A stretch of 64,000 nt of DNA from Hahella sp. KA22 (lineage in GTDB: Bacteria > Pseudomonadota > Gammaproteobacteria > Pseudomonadales > Oleiphilaceae). The stretch covers positions 620,001 to 684,000 of the forward strand of contig NZ_CP035490.1 in assembly GCF_004135205.1 (NCBI RefSeq), written 5' to 3'. Numbering within the stretch: the first letter of the stretch is position 1; each line of letters begins with the position of its first letter. Positions 37,746-45,797 of this stretch are shown in pieces. Below the pieces are notes generated by a model that was not told where the DNA came from, made no database searches, and saw only the letters and a list, made by a program, of their open reading frames with translations. The position numbers and the translations under genes were made by a program.

Positions 37746-38909
37746 TCAAAGACTGTGCAGATGACTGACTTTCTGCTCCAGGGCGATGACCTCGCGGAAC
37801 AGGGTTTCATAACGGCCGATTTCCGCATCCAGATTCAGACGTTGCGCGGCCAGCTCGCGGCAGGCGTCGGCCATCTCCTTCCGCTGCGCCGGCGCAGCGG
37901 CGAAGGCGCGTTTAATCGCAGCGACGCAGGCGTCGGTCTGGCCGGGTTCAAACAGGAAGCCATGCTGGTTGTCCTCCAGCACATCCGCCATGCCGCCGGC
38001 GCGGGACGCCAGCAGGGGAACCCCAAGGGCGGCCGCCTCCAGCATGACGTTGGGCATACCGTCGTAATAGGACGGGATGCATACGTAATCGCAGGCGAGA
38101 TAGTAAGGCAGCAATGTGTAGCGGTCTGCGAAGGGAACGTGGCTGTAATCCAGCTCTGGCGCGTTTTCGAGTTGCTCTTGCAGCATCGGCTCCATATCGC
38201 CTACCACCAACAGATGCGCCTTGTTCGCCAGACCTGAACGCAACAGCGCATCAATGAAGTAGTCGCCGCCTTTTTTACGTTTGATGTGACCGAACATGCC
38301 CAAGGTCAAACGCGGCTCTGCGCCGATACGCTCCTGACGCAACGCCTGAGCTTGTTCGTAGTCGGATTGAATCGGGCTCCAGGAGCCGAGATCAATCCCG
38401 TTGGCGACCCATTCCACCGCGGCGCCCGGCCATAGATGCTGAATCTTGGCGACTTTATCGCGGCTGACCGCGGCCACCCGGACGCAGGCGCGAATGGCTT
38501 TGTCCAGCACGGCGGAGCGTTTGGGGTCGAACACGGCGGCGTCAAAGTCGTTGCCGCGAATCAGCACCGACAGCGGTTTCTGTAGCCAGGCGGCGTAGAC
38601 CGGCCCAGCCAGCATCGGCACATAGCCGCCGAAGGCGACCACGCCGTCGTAACGGTCCGCACCCAGATGAGGCAGGGCGCACCAAAGCCGGTTCAGGGTA
38701 TGGCTGACGTCCGCTTCCAACGGGCAGCGGATGTTGACCCCGCCCAGCTTACGCTGCGCATCCAGGTCGCGCCATTTGCCGCTGAAATGAACCAGATCGA
38801 TGCGCCAGCCGCGGCGGCGCAATTCCGACACGATGCGGTCGCAGCTTTGCGCCATGCCGCCCTGTTGCGGGAAGTGGTTCTGGGTCAGCCAGAGTAAGGT
38901 TCCAGTCAT
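37746..38909 (-). CDS. Family 4 glycosyltransferase
   Basis: A 387-residue GT-B retaining transferase. The N-terminal domain begins LLWLTQNHFPQQGGMAQS, the usual GT4 start. The C-terminal domain has LGMFGHIKRKKGGDYFIDAL and PSYYDGMPNVMLEAAALGVPLLAS, the EX7E nucleotide-sugar region. ATG at 38909 is used. The gene is 10 bases from the upstream zinc-ribbon gene. The acceptor is unknown; a cell-surface glycan is inferred from the operon. Confidence 0.9.
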   Translation of the reverse strand: MTGTLLWLTQNHFPQQGGMAQSCDRIVSELRRRGWRIDLVHFSGKWRDLDAQRKLGGVNIRCPLEADVSHTLNRLWCALPHLGADRYDGVVAFGGYVPMLAGPVYAAWLQKPLSVLIRGNDFDAAVFDPKRSAVLDKAIRACVRVAAVSRDKVAKIQHLWPGAAVEWVANGIDLGSWSPIQSDYEQAQALRQERIGAEPRLTLGMFGHIKRKKGGDYFIDALLRSGLANKAHLLVVGDMEPMLQEQLENAPELDYSHVPFADRYTLLPYYLACDYVCIPSYYDGMPNVMLEAAALGVPLLASRAGGMADVLEDNQHGFLFEPGQTDACVAAIKRAFAAAPAQRKEMADACRELAAQRLNLDAEIGRYETLFREVIALEQKVSHLHSL

Positions 38910-38919
38910 AGGCGCGCCT

Positions 38920-39309
38920 TTAGCTGTCGAACAGGTCGGCGGAATCATCGTCGCCGCCCAGGTCGTCCTGCATGTCCAGCATATCGGCTCCGACGAAGGC
39001 GGCGGCTTCGTCCGCGCCGAATCCGTGGTCTTCCGTCAGCATGTCGGCGTCGCCGGTTTCGGTGTAGTAGTGCTGGCGGTAGTAGTAAAACCAGCGTGTG
39101 GAATTACCGCCGTCACCCATGTACATCTCATCATCGCCCGTATCGCTTTCGCCCTGCACGGCGCCGCATTCGGTGCACAGCATCTCGCCTTCAACGGGCA
39201 TGGTGTGCAGGGCGCACATCGGGCGCTCGCAAATCGAACATTGCAGAGCTGCGAGCGCTTCACAGGGGCGCAGTACGAAAAATCCAGCTTTTACTTCACA
39301 TTTTGCCAT
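38920..39309 (-). CDS. Zinc-ribbon-like small protein, 129 aa
   Basis: Unrecognised. The N-terminal half has Cys pairs CSIC and CTEC around PMCALHTMPVEGEML, plausibly a zinc site. The C-terminal half is strongly acidic (Asp/Glu/Ala-rich), with a Tyr/Trp cluster WFYYYRQHYYTE. No signal peptide. It is spaced four bases from the upstream membrane gene and is part of the same operon. Confidence 0.65.
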   Translation of the reverse strand: MAKCEVKAGFFVLRPCEALAALQCSICERPMCALHTMPVEGEMLCTECGAVQGESDTGDDEMYMGDGGNSTRWFYYYRQHYYTETGDADMLTEDHGFGADEAAAFVGADMLDMQDDLGGDDDSADLFDS

Positions 39310-39313
39310 TGCA

Positions 39314-40162
39314 TCACCCTACCGGTCTTAAGCTTTTATAAATCATGGACACGCCGATCAGTAGCTCTTTGAGAGCCATTTTCTGGCCAGGGCTGGAGCC
39401 TCCCGGCGCTTGGCGGCGACATCTGAGCACGCTTCTGCGTTCTCCTTCTTTCTTGACCTGCGGCGCTGTGGCGCCGGAGCTGACCTGCGCCTGATAGCGG
39501 TCGTTTTTGTAGCTCAGGCTGATGTCCATACGCGTTTTAATCTTGTACTTGGTTTTTGTTTTGGTCTTGCCGCGGCGGTTGCGCTTGCGAATTTTACGGC
39601 GTCGGACCACGTCCAGCACTTCCCATGTCAATATGCTGTTATCGGCGAGGCCTAGACTTCCCCGGAACCATGGATCGCGAAAGATGGACTGTTCTATGCG
39701 GGGGCCTCCGCCCAGAGTGCGGTGATCCGTGCGTTTGGAGACCAGCTCGGGGCCAACCAGGTCAACGTTCAGGGTAAGACGGGCATTCGCTTCTGTGTCC
39801 TGACGTAATATCGTCAACAGAGGAAGCACCGAGTCGCGCAGCCGGTTGGGAACGTCTTTACTTTGAAGAGCGAAGAATATGATCAGGTTTATGATGAATA
39901 TTACCGCGAACCCTGCGGCGGCAGGTGGGAATTCCACGACCAGGGAGAGTATAAATCCCACAATCCAGAGCGCCATTGCGATTGCAACTCGTTTCCTTAA
40001 CTTATCGCCGCCTTTATCGCGCGCGGCGATAAAACGGAGACACTCAAGCCACTCATCGATGCTTCGTTCCCCGGTAAGCTTTTTCGTGCGTCTGACTTCA
40101 CGAAAGTACTTCTCCAGCTCTGGGGTGGACGTCAGCGCCCTTTGTTGCTTAGTTTTAGCCAT
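39314..40162 (-). CDS. Membrane protein with basic C-terminal region, 282 aa
   Basis: Unrecognised. Two adjacent hydrophobic helices (about residues 62-80 and 82-100) are followed by a soluble domain. That domain contains an unusual run of Lys/Arg (RRRKIRKRNRRGKTKTKTK). The start ATG directly follows the stop of the upstream glycosyltransferase gene, and the stop lies four bases before the next gene. It may anchor or couple the glycosyltransferases of this operon. Confidence 0.65.
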   Translation of the reverse strand: MAKTKQQRALTSTPELEKYFREVRRTKKLTGERSIDEWLECLRFIAARDKGGDKLRKRVAIAMALWIVGFILSLVVEFPPAAAGFAVIFIINLIIFFALQSKDVPNRLRDSVLPLLTILRQDTEANARLTLNVDLVGPELVSKRTDHRTLGGGPRIEQSIFRDPWFRGSLGLADNSILTWEVLDVVRRRKIRKRNRRGKTKTKTKYKIKTRMDISLSYKNDRYQAQVSSGATAPQVKKEGERRSVLRCRRQAPGGSSPGQKMALKELLIGVSMIYKSLRPVG

Positions 40163-41341
40163 CTACTTCCCCGATATCAGTTCTACATGAATATGTTTCA
40201 GCGCTGCATTGGCGTGGGACCACAACAGGCCCTCCGCAATGCTGCGCTGCGCCGCTGCGCCCATCTGCGCCACGGCGTCTGGATAGTCCAGCAGCACCCG
40301 CAAGCCGCGGGCCAGCTCCGCCGGGCGTTCCGGCGCCACCAGGTAGCCATTTTCGCGGTGAGTCACCAGCTCCCGCACTACGGGCAGGTCGGAGGCGATC
40401 ACCGGCACTCCCGCCCCCATGGACTCCAGAATTTTCAGCGGACAACACCCCTGGTCGATGTTGCGGGCGCACTCCGTGAGCGGCGCCACGCTGACGTAGG
40501 CGTTGCTGACCCAGGGCGCCAGTTCTTCTTTGTTCAGGCGGTGCAGCCAGGTGATGCGCTCCGCCACGTCCAGCTTCTCCGCCAGTTTTTGATAACCTTT
40601 GGCGCGCCGGGACTTTACTGAACAACAGATCACCAGATGCAGGTCTGGAATATCCTGTAGGCGTTGCAACGCCCGTAACAGAACATCCAATCCCTGCCAC
40701 GCCTGCACGGCCCCAAAATATAAAATATAGCGCTTTGGCGCGCCTTCGGGGCGCGCATGGCCATAGTTAAGTTCCGTTCCGTTCGGAATCACGCTGACGC
40801 GTTTGGGCTCTACGCCCCGTCGCGCCAAGTTGTCGCGGATAACGCCGGAAGGGACTACGATGCGATCCGCACGGGCCAGGCACTCGTCCTCCAGGGCGCG
40901 GATTTTCGCCAGAGTGGCGGTTCCGACATGAGGATAGGCCATGGGCAATTCCACCGAGGGCAGGCCATTGACCTCGTAAATGGTGCGGTAGCGTCCGGCG
41001 GCGCGGCGCACCAGTGGCAGGCCGCCCCAGGGGTCGCGGAACTGCGCGATTTGCAGACTCTCCTGCAGACCGCCTTCCAGCACTGCTTGCAACTCGGCGC
41101 TGTAAGCCAGCGCGCGATGCAGATAGTTGTCCAACAAACGCCCAAAGCGCAGGATTTCCACCGCGCCTTCCCGTTGAAAGCGAGGTAGGCGCTCATTTCC
41201 CAGCACATAGAGAAGTCCCCCGCCTGCGGCGTCAAACAAGGTTTGCGCTGCCTGTTGAATATGCGTGGCGGCGCCTTTGGCGGAAGGATAAACATCGAAA
41301 GCGGAGTACAGTGCGGGATGAGATTGCAGAGGTAGATTCAC
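40163..41341 (-). CDS. Family 4-like glycosyltransferase
   Basis: GT-B fold transferase of about 392 residues. Motifs are YSAFDVYPSAKGAATHIQQ at the N-terminus, YILYFGAVQAWQGLDVLL in the linker and GCCPLKILESMGAGVPVIAS in the C-terminal donor site. The start is uncertain: the GTG at 41341 places the N-terminal strand where the family expects it, while the frame stays open to 41482 (ATG at 41419 is possible). It is the first gene of the six-gene operon, with its stop directly against the next ATG. Confidence 0.85.
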   Translation of the reverse strand: MNLPLQSHPALYSAFDVYPSAKGAATHIQQAAQTLFDAAGGGLLYVLGNERLPRFQREGAVEILRFGRLLDNYLHRALAYSAELQAVLEGGLQESLQIAQFRDPWGGLPLVRRAAGRYRTIYEVNGLPSVELPMAYPHVGTATLAKIRALEDECLARADRIVVPSGVIRDNLARRGVEPKRVSVIPNGTELNYGHARPEGAPKRYILYFGAVQAWQGLDVLLRALQRLQDIPDLHLVICCSVKSRRAKGYQKLAEKLDVAERITWLHRLNKEELAPWVSNAYVSVAPLTECARNIDQGCCPLKILESMGAGVPVIASDLPVVRELVTHRENGYLVAPERPAELARGLRVLLDYPDAVAQMGAAAQRSIAEGLLWSHANAALKHIHVELISGK

Positions 41342-41608
41342 GTTATTGCGCTTATTCCATGAGGCGGTTGCTGAGCGAATATTTTTGAGGTTTGCTGACG
41401 TTTTTTCACGCCCGCGCATGAGAGCGTTAGCGGATACTAGCAGAAACCTGCGTCGCGTCTCCACTCCGGGCATATAGAGCAATAACCTCTGCCCCTGATA
41501 CGTTTTTTCACAAGAGATATTTGTTTTTCCAGTAAATTCGGCTTTAAGAAACCAAATCCCTGTCTAGACTTAGAGAAAACGCTCATATCTTTTTCCGGGG
41601 TTGTGAAC

Positions 41609-43234
41609 ATGCACTTCAGACGTTTCAAAATCGGTCATCGCACCGCCGCCGGGTTTGTGGTCGCTCTCGCCTTTATTCTAGGACTTGGCCTGTTTTCATT
41701 GAAGCAGATGTCGGCGATCGCGCAATCTTCCGCTGAAATTGCAGAGGACTGGTTGCCGCGCCAACGCGTTTTGGGCGAGATTCAGTCCTCCCTCAACTTT
41801 TTCCGCACTCAGGAATTACTGCATGTGATGGCGGAGTTCAATCAGGAAATTATCGACGCCGATGAACGCATGAAAGCGGCGCAGGATAAGCTGGAAGGGT
41901 TGATGGCGGACTACAAAAAAATGTTGGAGTCCGAACAGGAGAAAAACCTGTTTGAAACCCTCACCGCCTCCTGGAAAAGCTATCTGGAAACCCACGACGA
42001 AATGATTGGTTTATCCCGGGTGAAATTCAAGGAAGAGGCCCGCGAGATGATGACCGGGCCCAGCAATGAAAGACTGGAGCAGCTACGCAAGGTCTATGTG
42101 GACCTGTCTGATTTTGTGGCGTCTGGCGCCGACTCCGCCAAAGGGCGCGCCAGCGAGCTATATTCCGCAACTGAGGAACTGATGATTATCGCCATCGCGC
42201 TGGCGGCGGTGGTTACTTTCACCTTCGCGCTGGTGCTGACCCGCAGTATCAATAAGCCGCTGAAATCTGTACTGTCCGCCGCGCGCCGCATCGCCCGCAA
42301 CGACCTTACCCAGACGATTGAGGTGGAGGGGCAGGATGAGATTTCTGATCTGCAGATAGCGTTGGCGGAAATGCAGGATCGTTTACGTAAAACATTGCAG
42401 AAAGTCACTTCCGCCGCCTCTCAGGTGGCCTCGGCGTCAGAGAATTTGAACGCGCTGACGGAAGACGCCACCAACGCCTTGAATATGCAAAACAGCGAGA
42501 TTCAGATGGCCGCCACCGCCGTCACGGAAATGTCCACGGCGGTGGACGATGTGGCCAAGCACGCCAACGATGCGTCGGAAGCCTCGCAAGCGGCGGAATC
42601 GGCCTCCACCAGCGGCCGCAAGCAGGTGGGCGAAACCAAGCAGTCTCTGGAAGAATTGACTAACTCCGTCACCAGCACGGGAGAAGAGATTCAGGCGCTG
42701 GCCACCCAGGTGGGAGAAATCAGCCGCGTGCTTGACGTGATTGGCTCCATCGCCGACCAGACCAACCTGCTGGCGCTTAACGCCGCCATTGAAGCGGCGC
42801 GGGCGGGAGAGCAGGGACGGGGGTTCTCTGTGGTGGCGGACGAAGTGCGCGCACTGGCCCATCGCACGCAGGAATCCACCCGGGAAATCACCCAGATGAT
42901 CGACAATATTCAAAGCGTCACCCGCAATGCGGTGAACTCCATGACCGCCAGTAACGAGCACACGCATAAAACCTTGTCGTTGGCGGAAGCGGCGGATGGC
43001 GCACTGGAGGAAATCATGCGCATGGTGGGACGCATTAATGAGATGAACCTGAGCATCGCCAGCGCGTCGGAAGAACAGGCCCATGTGGCCCGGGAAGTGG
43101 ATCGTAATCTGGTGAATATCCGCGATGTGGCGGATCACACCGCGGAGGGCGCGCAGAAAACGTCAGCGGCGAGTCATGAGCTGGCGGATCTTGCGCATGA
43201 TCTCAACGGCATCGTCGCCGGCTTTAAGCTGTAG
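41609..43234 (+). CDS. Methyl-accepting chemotaxis protein
   Basis: A 541-residue chemoreceptor. The N-terminal helix (residues 12-32) is followed by a four-helix bundle-type periplasmic sensor, a second helix around 190-212, HAMP, and the cytoplasmic signalling domain. The tip reads [32 protein letters not shown], the canonical MCP hairpin. ATG at 41609 is preferred, since CGGGG lies eight bases upstream; GTG at 41603 is too close. No pentapeptide CheR tether is present at the C-terminus. The ligand is unknown. Confidence 0.95.
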   Translation: MHFRRFKIGHRTAAGFVVALAFILGLGLFSLKQMSAIAQSSAEIAEDWLPRQRVLGEIQSSLNFFRTQELLHVMAEFNQEIIDADERMKAAQDKLEGLMADYKKMLESEQEKNLFETLTASWKSYLETHDEMIGLSRVKFKEEAREMMTGPSNERLEQLRKVYVDLSDFVASGADSAKGRASELYSATEELMIIAIALAAVVTFTFALVLTRSINKPLKSVLSAARRIARNDLTQTIEVEGQDEISDLQIALAEMQDRLRKTLQKVTSAASQVASASENLNALTEDATNALNMQNSEIQMAATAVTEMSTAVDDVAKHANDASEASQAAESASTSGRKQVGETKQSLEELTNSVTSTGEEIQALATQVGEISRVLDVIGSIADQTNLLALNAAIEAARAGEQGRGFSVVADEVRALAHRTQESTREITQMIDNIQSVTRNAVNSMTASNEHTHKTLSLAEAADGALEEIMRMVGRINEMNLSIASASEEQAHVAREVDRNLVNIRDVADHTAEGAQKTSAASHELADLAHDLNGIVAGFKL

Positions 43235-43261
43235 TCATCGTCGTTTGCCATAGCCGCCACA

Positions 43262-43314
43262 CAGGCGCATCCATGCGCCTGATTATCAATGTGCCAATAC
43301 CATGTTATTAATGA
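43262..43314 (+). repeat. Two-hairpin repeat between MCP and GH9 genes (copy 2)
   Basis: CAGGCGCA and TGCGCCTG form an eight-base stem with a TCCA loop, matching the element at 36117-36136 (19 of 20). The following sequence ATTATCAATGTGCCAATACCAT resembles the flank of copy 1 (ATTAACATGCCAATATCAT). It lies between the convergent MCP and GH9 genes. It may act as a bidirectional 3'-end structure or be a small interspersed repeat. Confidence 0.55.
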
Positions 43315-45686
43315 CAGACGTCTCCTGACACCGTTGGCGTTTGCGCTGTGGCGGAGCCTTTTTGACCTACCATGCCAAACTCCACATAAGCGCCGGGCTG
43401 GATGGTTTTATTCCAATCCAGAGGGCTCGCCTTATAGGGATTTAGTCCAGAGAAATTGGCGTTCCACTGATTGTTGATCTGGGTTCCGTCGCTGTATTGC
43501 CAACTGACTTCCCATCCTTCAACCGGCGATGATCCCTGATTATGAATGCGGATCAGCGCGACGAAACCGCTGTTCCATTCGTTCTGTACAATGTATTCGC
43601 AAGCCCCTTGCGAGTTCCCGTCGTCGAGCGTCGCCTGTTGCGTCAGACTGGCTTCGCCGCCACGGCCATCGCTCACTTTGAGCATGACGCTATACACGCC
43701 GGGCGCAGCATACTCATGACTGGCGGTTTTACCTGAACCCACGGCGCCGTCGCCAAAGTCCCATTGATAGTTAAGCGCGTCGCCATCCGGATCGCTGGAG
43801 GCGCTGGCGTCGAGGTTCAGCGTCAGATTGGAGGCGTTGATTGAAAACGCCGCTACGGGATCATGATTGGGATCTGGGTCAGGACCATCGCCTCCTTCCG
43901 CCAGATCATTGACGAAGGCCAGGGTCCACACCAGGGCGCCATTCCAGTTGATGGTGATCTCATTGGTGGACCAGGAGCCGATGTCGTCGATGAAACAGGT
44001 CTGCGGTTTGCTTTCGCAGCCGGATAACGCGGCTTTCGCCACATCATCCTCTAATCCGGGGTTAGGTCCGCCCGCCAGCGCGCCGGGGGGCGCCCAGGGA
44101 TAGCTGCTATTGAGAACGCCGGCCCAAAAACGATGATGAGGCTGTTTGACGGCATGGACGCCATGTCCGGTGACATAAGACAGGGACAAGGCGTTGCGAC
44201 CGAACAGGTAATCCACGGATTTCAGCGTGGCGTCTGCGTATTTGTCTTCGCCGGTGAAATCATAAGCCAGTGCGGTGATGGCCAGTTTGTTGGCCAGGAC
44301 GTTATTAGAGCCCCAGTAATACTCCTCATTCCCCAATGGCGGCAGATAGCCTTGCGAGTCAATGACTGTGACCAGTTTGTCCGCCAACGACACCAGCGTT
44401 CCCCGGGCCTGCTCGCGCAAGGTCGCGCTGTGATCGGCGGGAACCATGGCCAGGGACATCAGGGCGGGAATGCGGGTTTGCGGCCAGGCCCAGTCAGGCG
44501 TCAGATCCTCATCCCATTGAATATCATTCTTATAGCTGGCGTCGCCGGTGGTGACGAACAGCTCCGCCGCCGCCCACACGAATTCATCGCTGACGTCCTG
44601 ATCGCCGTATCCGCCGCCGCCATTGTTGAAATCGTCTTTGTAGATGACGTCAGGGTGCTGCTTGGCGGCTTGCCAGGCCCGTTGCGCCGCCGTCAGACAG
44701 CGAGCTGCGAAATCAGGATCGATGTCTTTCCATATTCGCGCACTTTGCGCCGCCGTTGCGGCCAGATTCAGGGTGGCGGCGGTGGAGGGAGGAACCAGAT
44801 AGCGCTGACGCGGGTCTTCATGGGGCGCCAGCGGCAGACCGGTCCAGTTTTCATCATGCATTTTGTGATGAACCATGCCGGCCAGGGCTTCGCCTTCCGG
44901 AACCTGCATCGCCAGCAGGAACTCCATCTGCCAGCGGGCTTCGTCCAGCAGGTCGGGGACGCCGTTGCCGCTTTCGGGAATATTCAGGGTTCCGTCTGCG
45001 AAAGCCTCTTTATGCTTACCGAAATAGTGATTGCGTTCATAGGCGTTCAACAGCTTCCACACGGAAATGCCGCCGTTAACCACGTATTTGCCGTGATCGC
45101 CGGCGTCATACCAGCCCTTGGAAACATCCAGCGAGTAATTGCAGGTTCCCGGCCAGCAGGGGACGTTGTAATCGCCCAGGTTGGGCGCCACGCCGATGTG
45201 TCCCGCCGGGCGCGCCAGCCTGGCGTCTGGCGCATAGCTGCTGCGTCCGCCGCCGGTAAATTGAGTTTCGATCTCGATACCGCTGCGGTTGTGATAGTAG
45301 TAGCGGATGGCGTCGTACAAAGGGCCGGAAAAGACCTGCTCGTCAATGGCGAAGGGATAACTGCGGTCGCCGCCGACCTTCAGTTCATAGCCTTCTCCTT
45401 CAATATCCACACTGGAAAAATCGATCTGATGCAGGCGTTCGCCGGAAGCGGCGTCAGCGCCTTTGGGGGTGGTCATGCCGGAAGCCACCAGGGCGCCATT
45501 GCGCCATAATTCCCAGGTTTGCGCGGCGTCATTTGCGGTGGCGTACACGGCGACTTTGGGCGCTTCCGGCAGATAACCGCGCTGGTTGACGCGAGGATTG
45601 CCGTCGGCGGAATAAGCCTGGATCGGGGTCATGGCGGCGGCTAGCGCCAGACTCATGGAACTTAATAAAAACATTGGCGTGCGCAT
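43308..45686 (-). CDS. Secreted GH9 cellulase with PKD and CBM2 domains
   Basis: A 792-residue endoglucanase-type enzyme. Signal peptide, then an Ig-like CelD N-terminal domain (about 30-115) and a GH9 catalytic domain (about 125-600). The catalytic domain has KGWYDAGDHGKYV, the GH9 Asp signature, and later YVTGHGVHAVKQPHHR and LVWTLAF. A PKD domain follows (about 610-690: ASSDPDGDALNYQWDFGDG). A C-terminal CBM2 (YIVQNEWNSGFVA, WEVSWQYSDG) targets crystalline cellulose. It is the last of three same-strand glycanase genes, 111 bases after the GH6 gene. Confidence 0.94.
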   Translation of the reverse strand: MRTPMFLLSSMSLALAAAMTPIQAYSADGNPRVNQRGYLPEAPKVAVYATANDAAQTWELWRNGALVASGMTTPKGADAASGERLHQIDFSSVDIEGEGYELKVGGDRSYPFAIDEQVFSGPLYDAIRYYYHNRSGIEIETQFTGGGRSSYAPDARLARPAGHIGVAPNLGDYNVPCWPGTCNYSLDVSKGWYDAGDHGKYVVNGGISVWKLLNAYERNHYFGKHKEAFADGTLNIPESGNGVPDLLDEARWQMEFLLAMQVPEGEALAGMVHHKMHDENWTGLPLAPHEDPRQRYLVPPSTAATLNLAATAAQSARIWKDIDPDFAARCLTAAQRAWQAAKQHPDVIYKDDFNNGGGGYGDQDVSDEFVWAAAELFVTTGDASYKNDIQWDEDLTPDWAWPQTRIPALMSLAMVPADHSATLREQARGTLVSLADKLVTVIDSQGYLPPLGNEEYYWGSNNVLANKLAITALAYDFTGEDKYADATLKSVDYLFGRNALSLSYVTGHGVHAVKQPHHRFWAGVLNSSYPWAPPGALAGGPNPGLEDDVAKAALSGCESKPQTCFIDDIGSWSTNEITINWNGALVWTLAFVNDLAEGGDGPDPDPNHDPVAAFSINASNLTLNLDASASSDPDGDALNYQWDFGDGAVGSGKTASHEYAAPGVYSVMLKVSDGRGGEASLTQQATLDDGNSQGACEYIVQNEWNSGFVALIRIHNQGSSPVEGWEVSWQYSDGTQINNQWNANFSGLNPYKASPLDWNKTIQPGAYVEFGMVGQKGSATAQTPTVSGDVCH

Positions 45687-45721
45687 ATCAGCGTCTCCTT
45701 TTCAGGTTTTTTGTTGGTCCT

Positions 45722-45745
45722 CAGGCGATCCTCCCTGATCGCCTG
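45722..45745 (-). promoter_or_regulatory. Hairpin with AGGGAG loop in the GH6-GH9 gap
   Basis: CAGGCGATC and GATCGCCTG form a nine-base stem; on the minus strand the loop reads AGGGAG, followed downstream by GAGGACC and the ribosome site AAAAGGAG of the GH9 gene. GGA in a loop near a ribosome site is the layout of CsrA/RsmA binding sites. It could instead be a simple intercistronic processing hairpin. Confidence 0.45.
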
Positions 45746-45797
45746 GTTTCAAGTTTGTGCAAGCGGACCGGATCACCGGCCCGGCGTTTTACGGGAT

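Noticed and set aside
44133-45509. Open frame of 458 codons on the plus strand, antisense to the GH9 gene
   Set aside because: It lies entirely opposite a well-supported cellulase and has low-complexity composition typical of antisense frames in GC-rich DNA.
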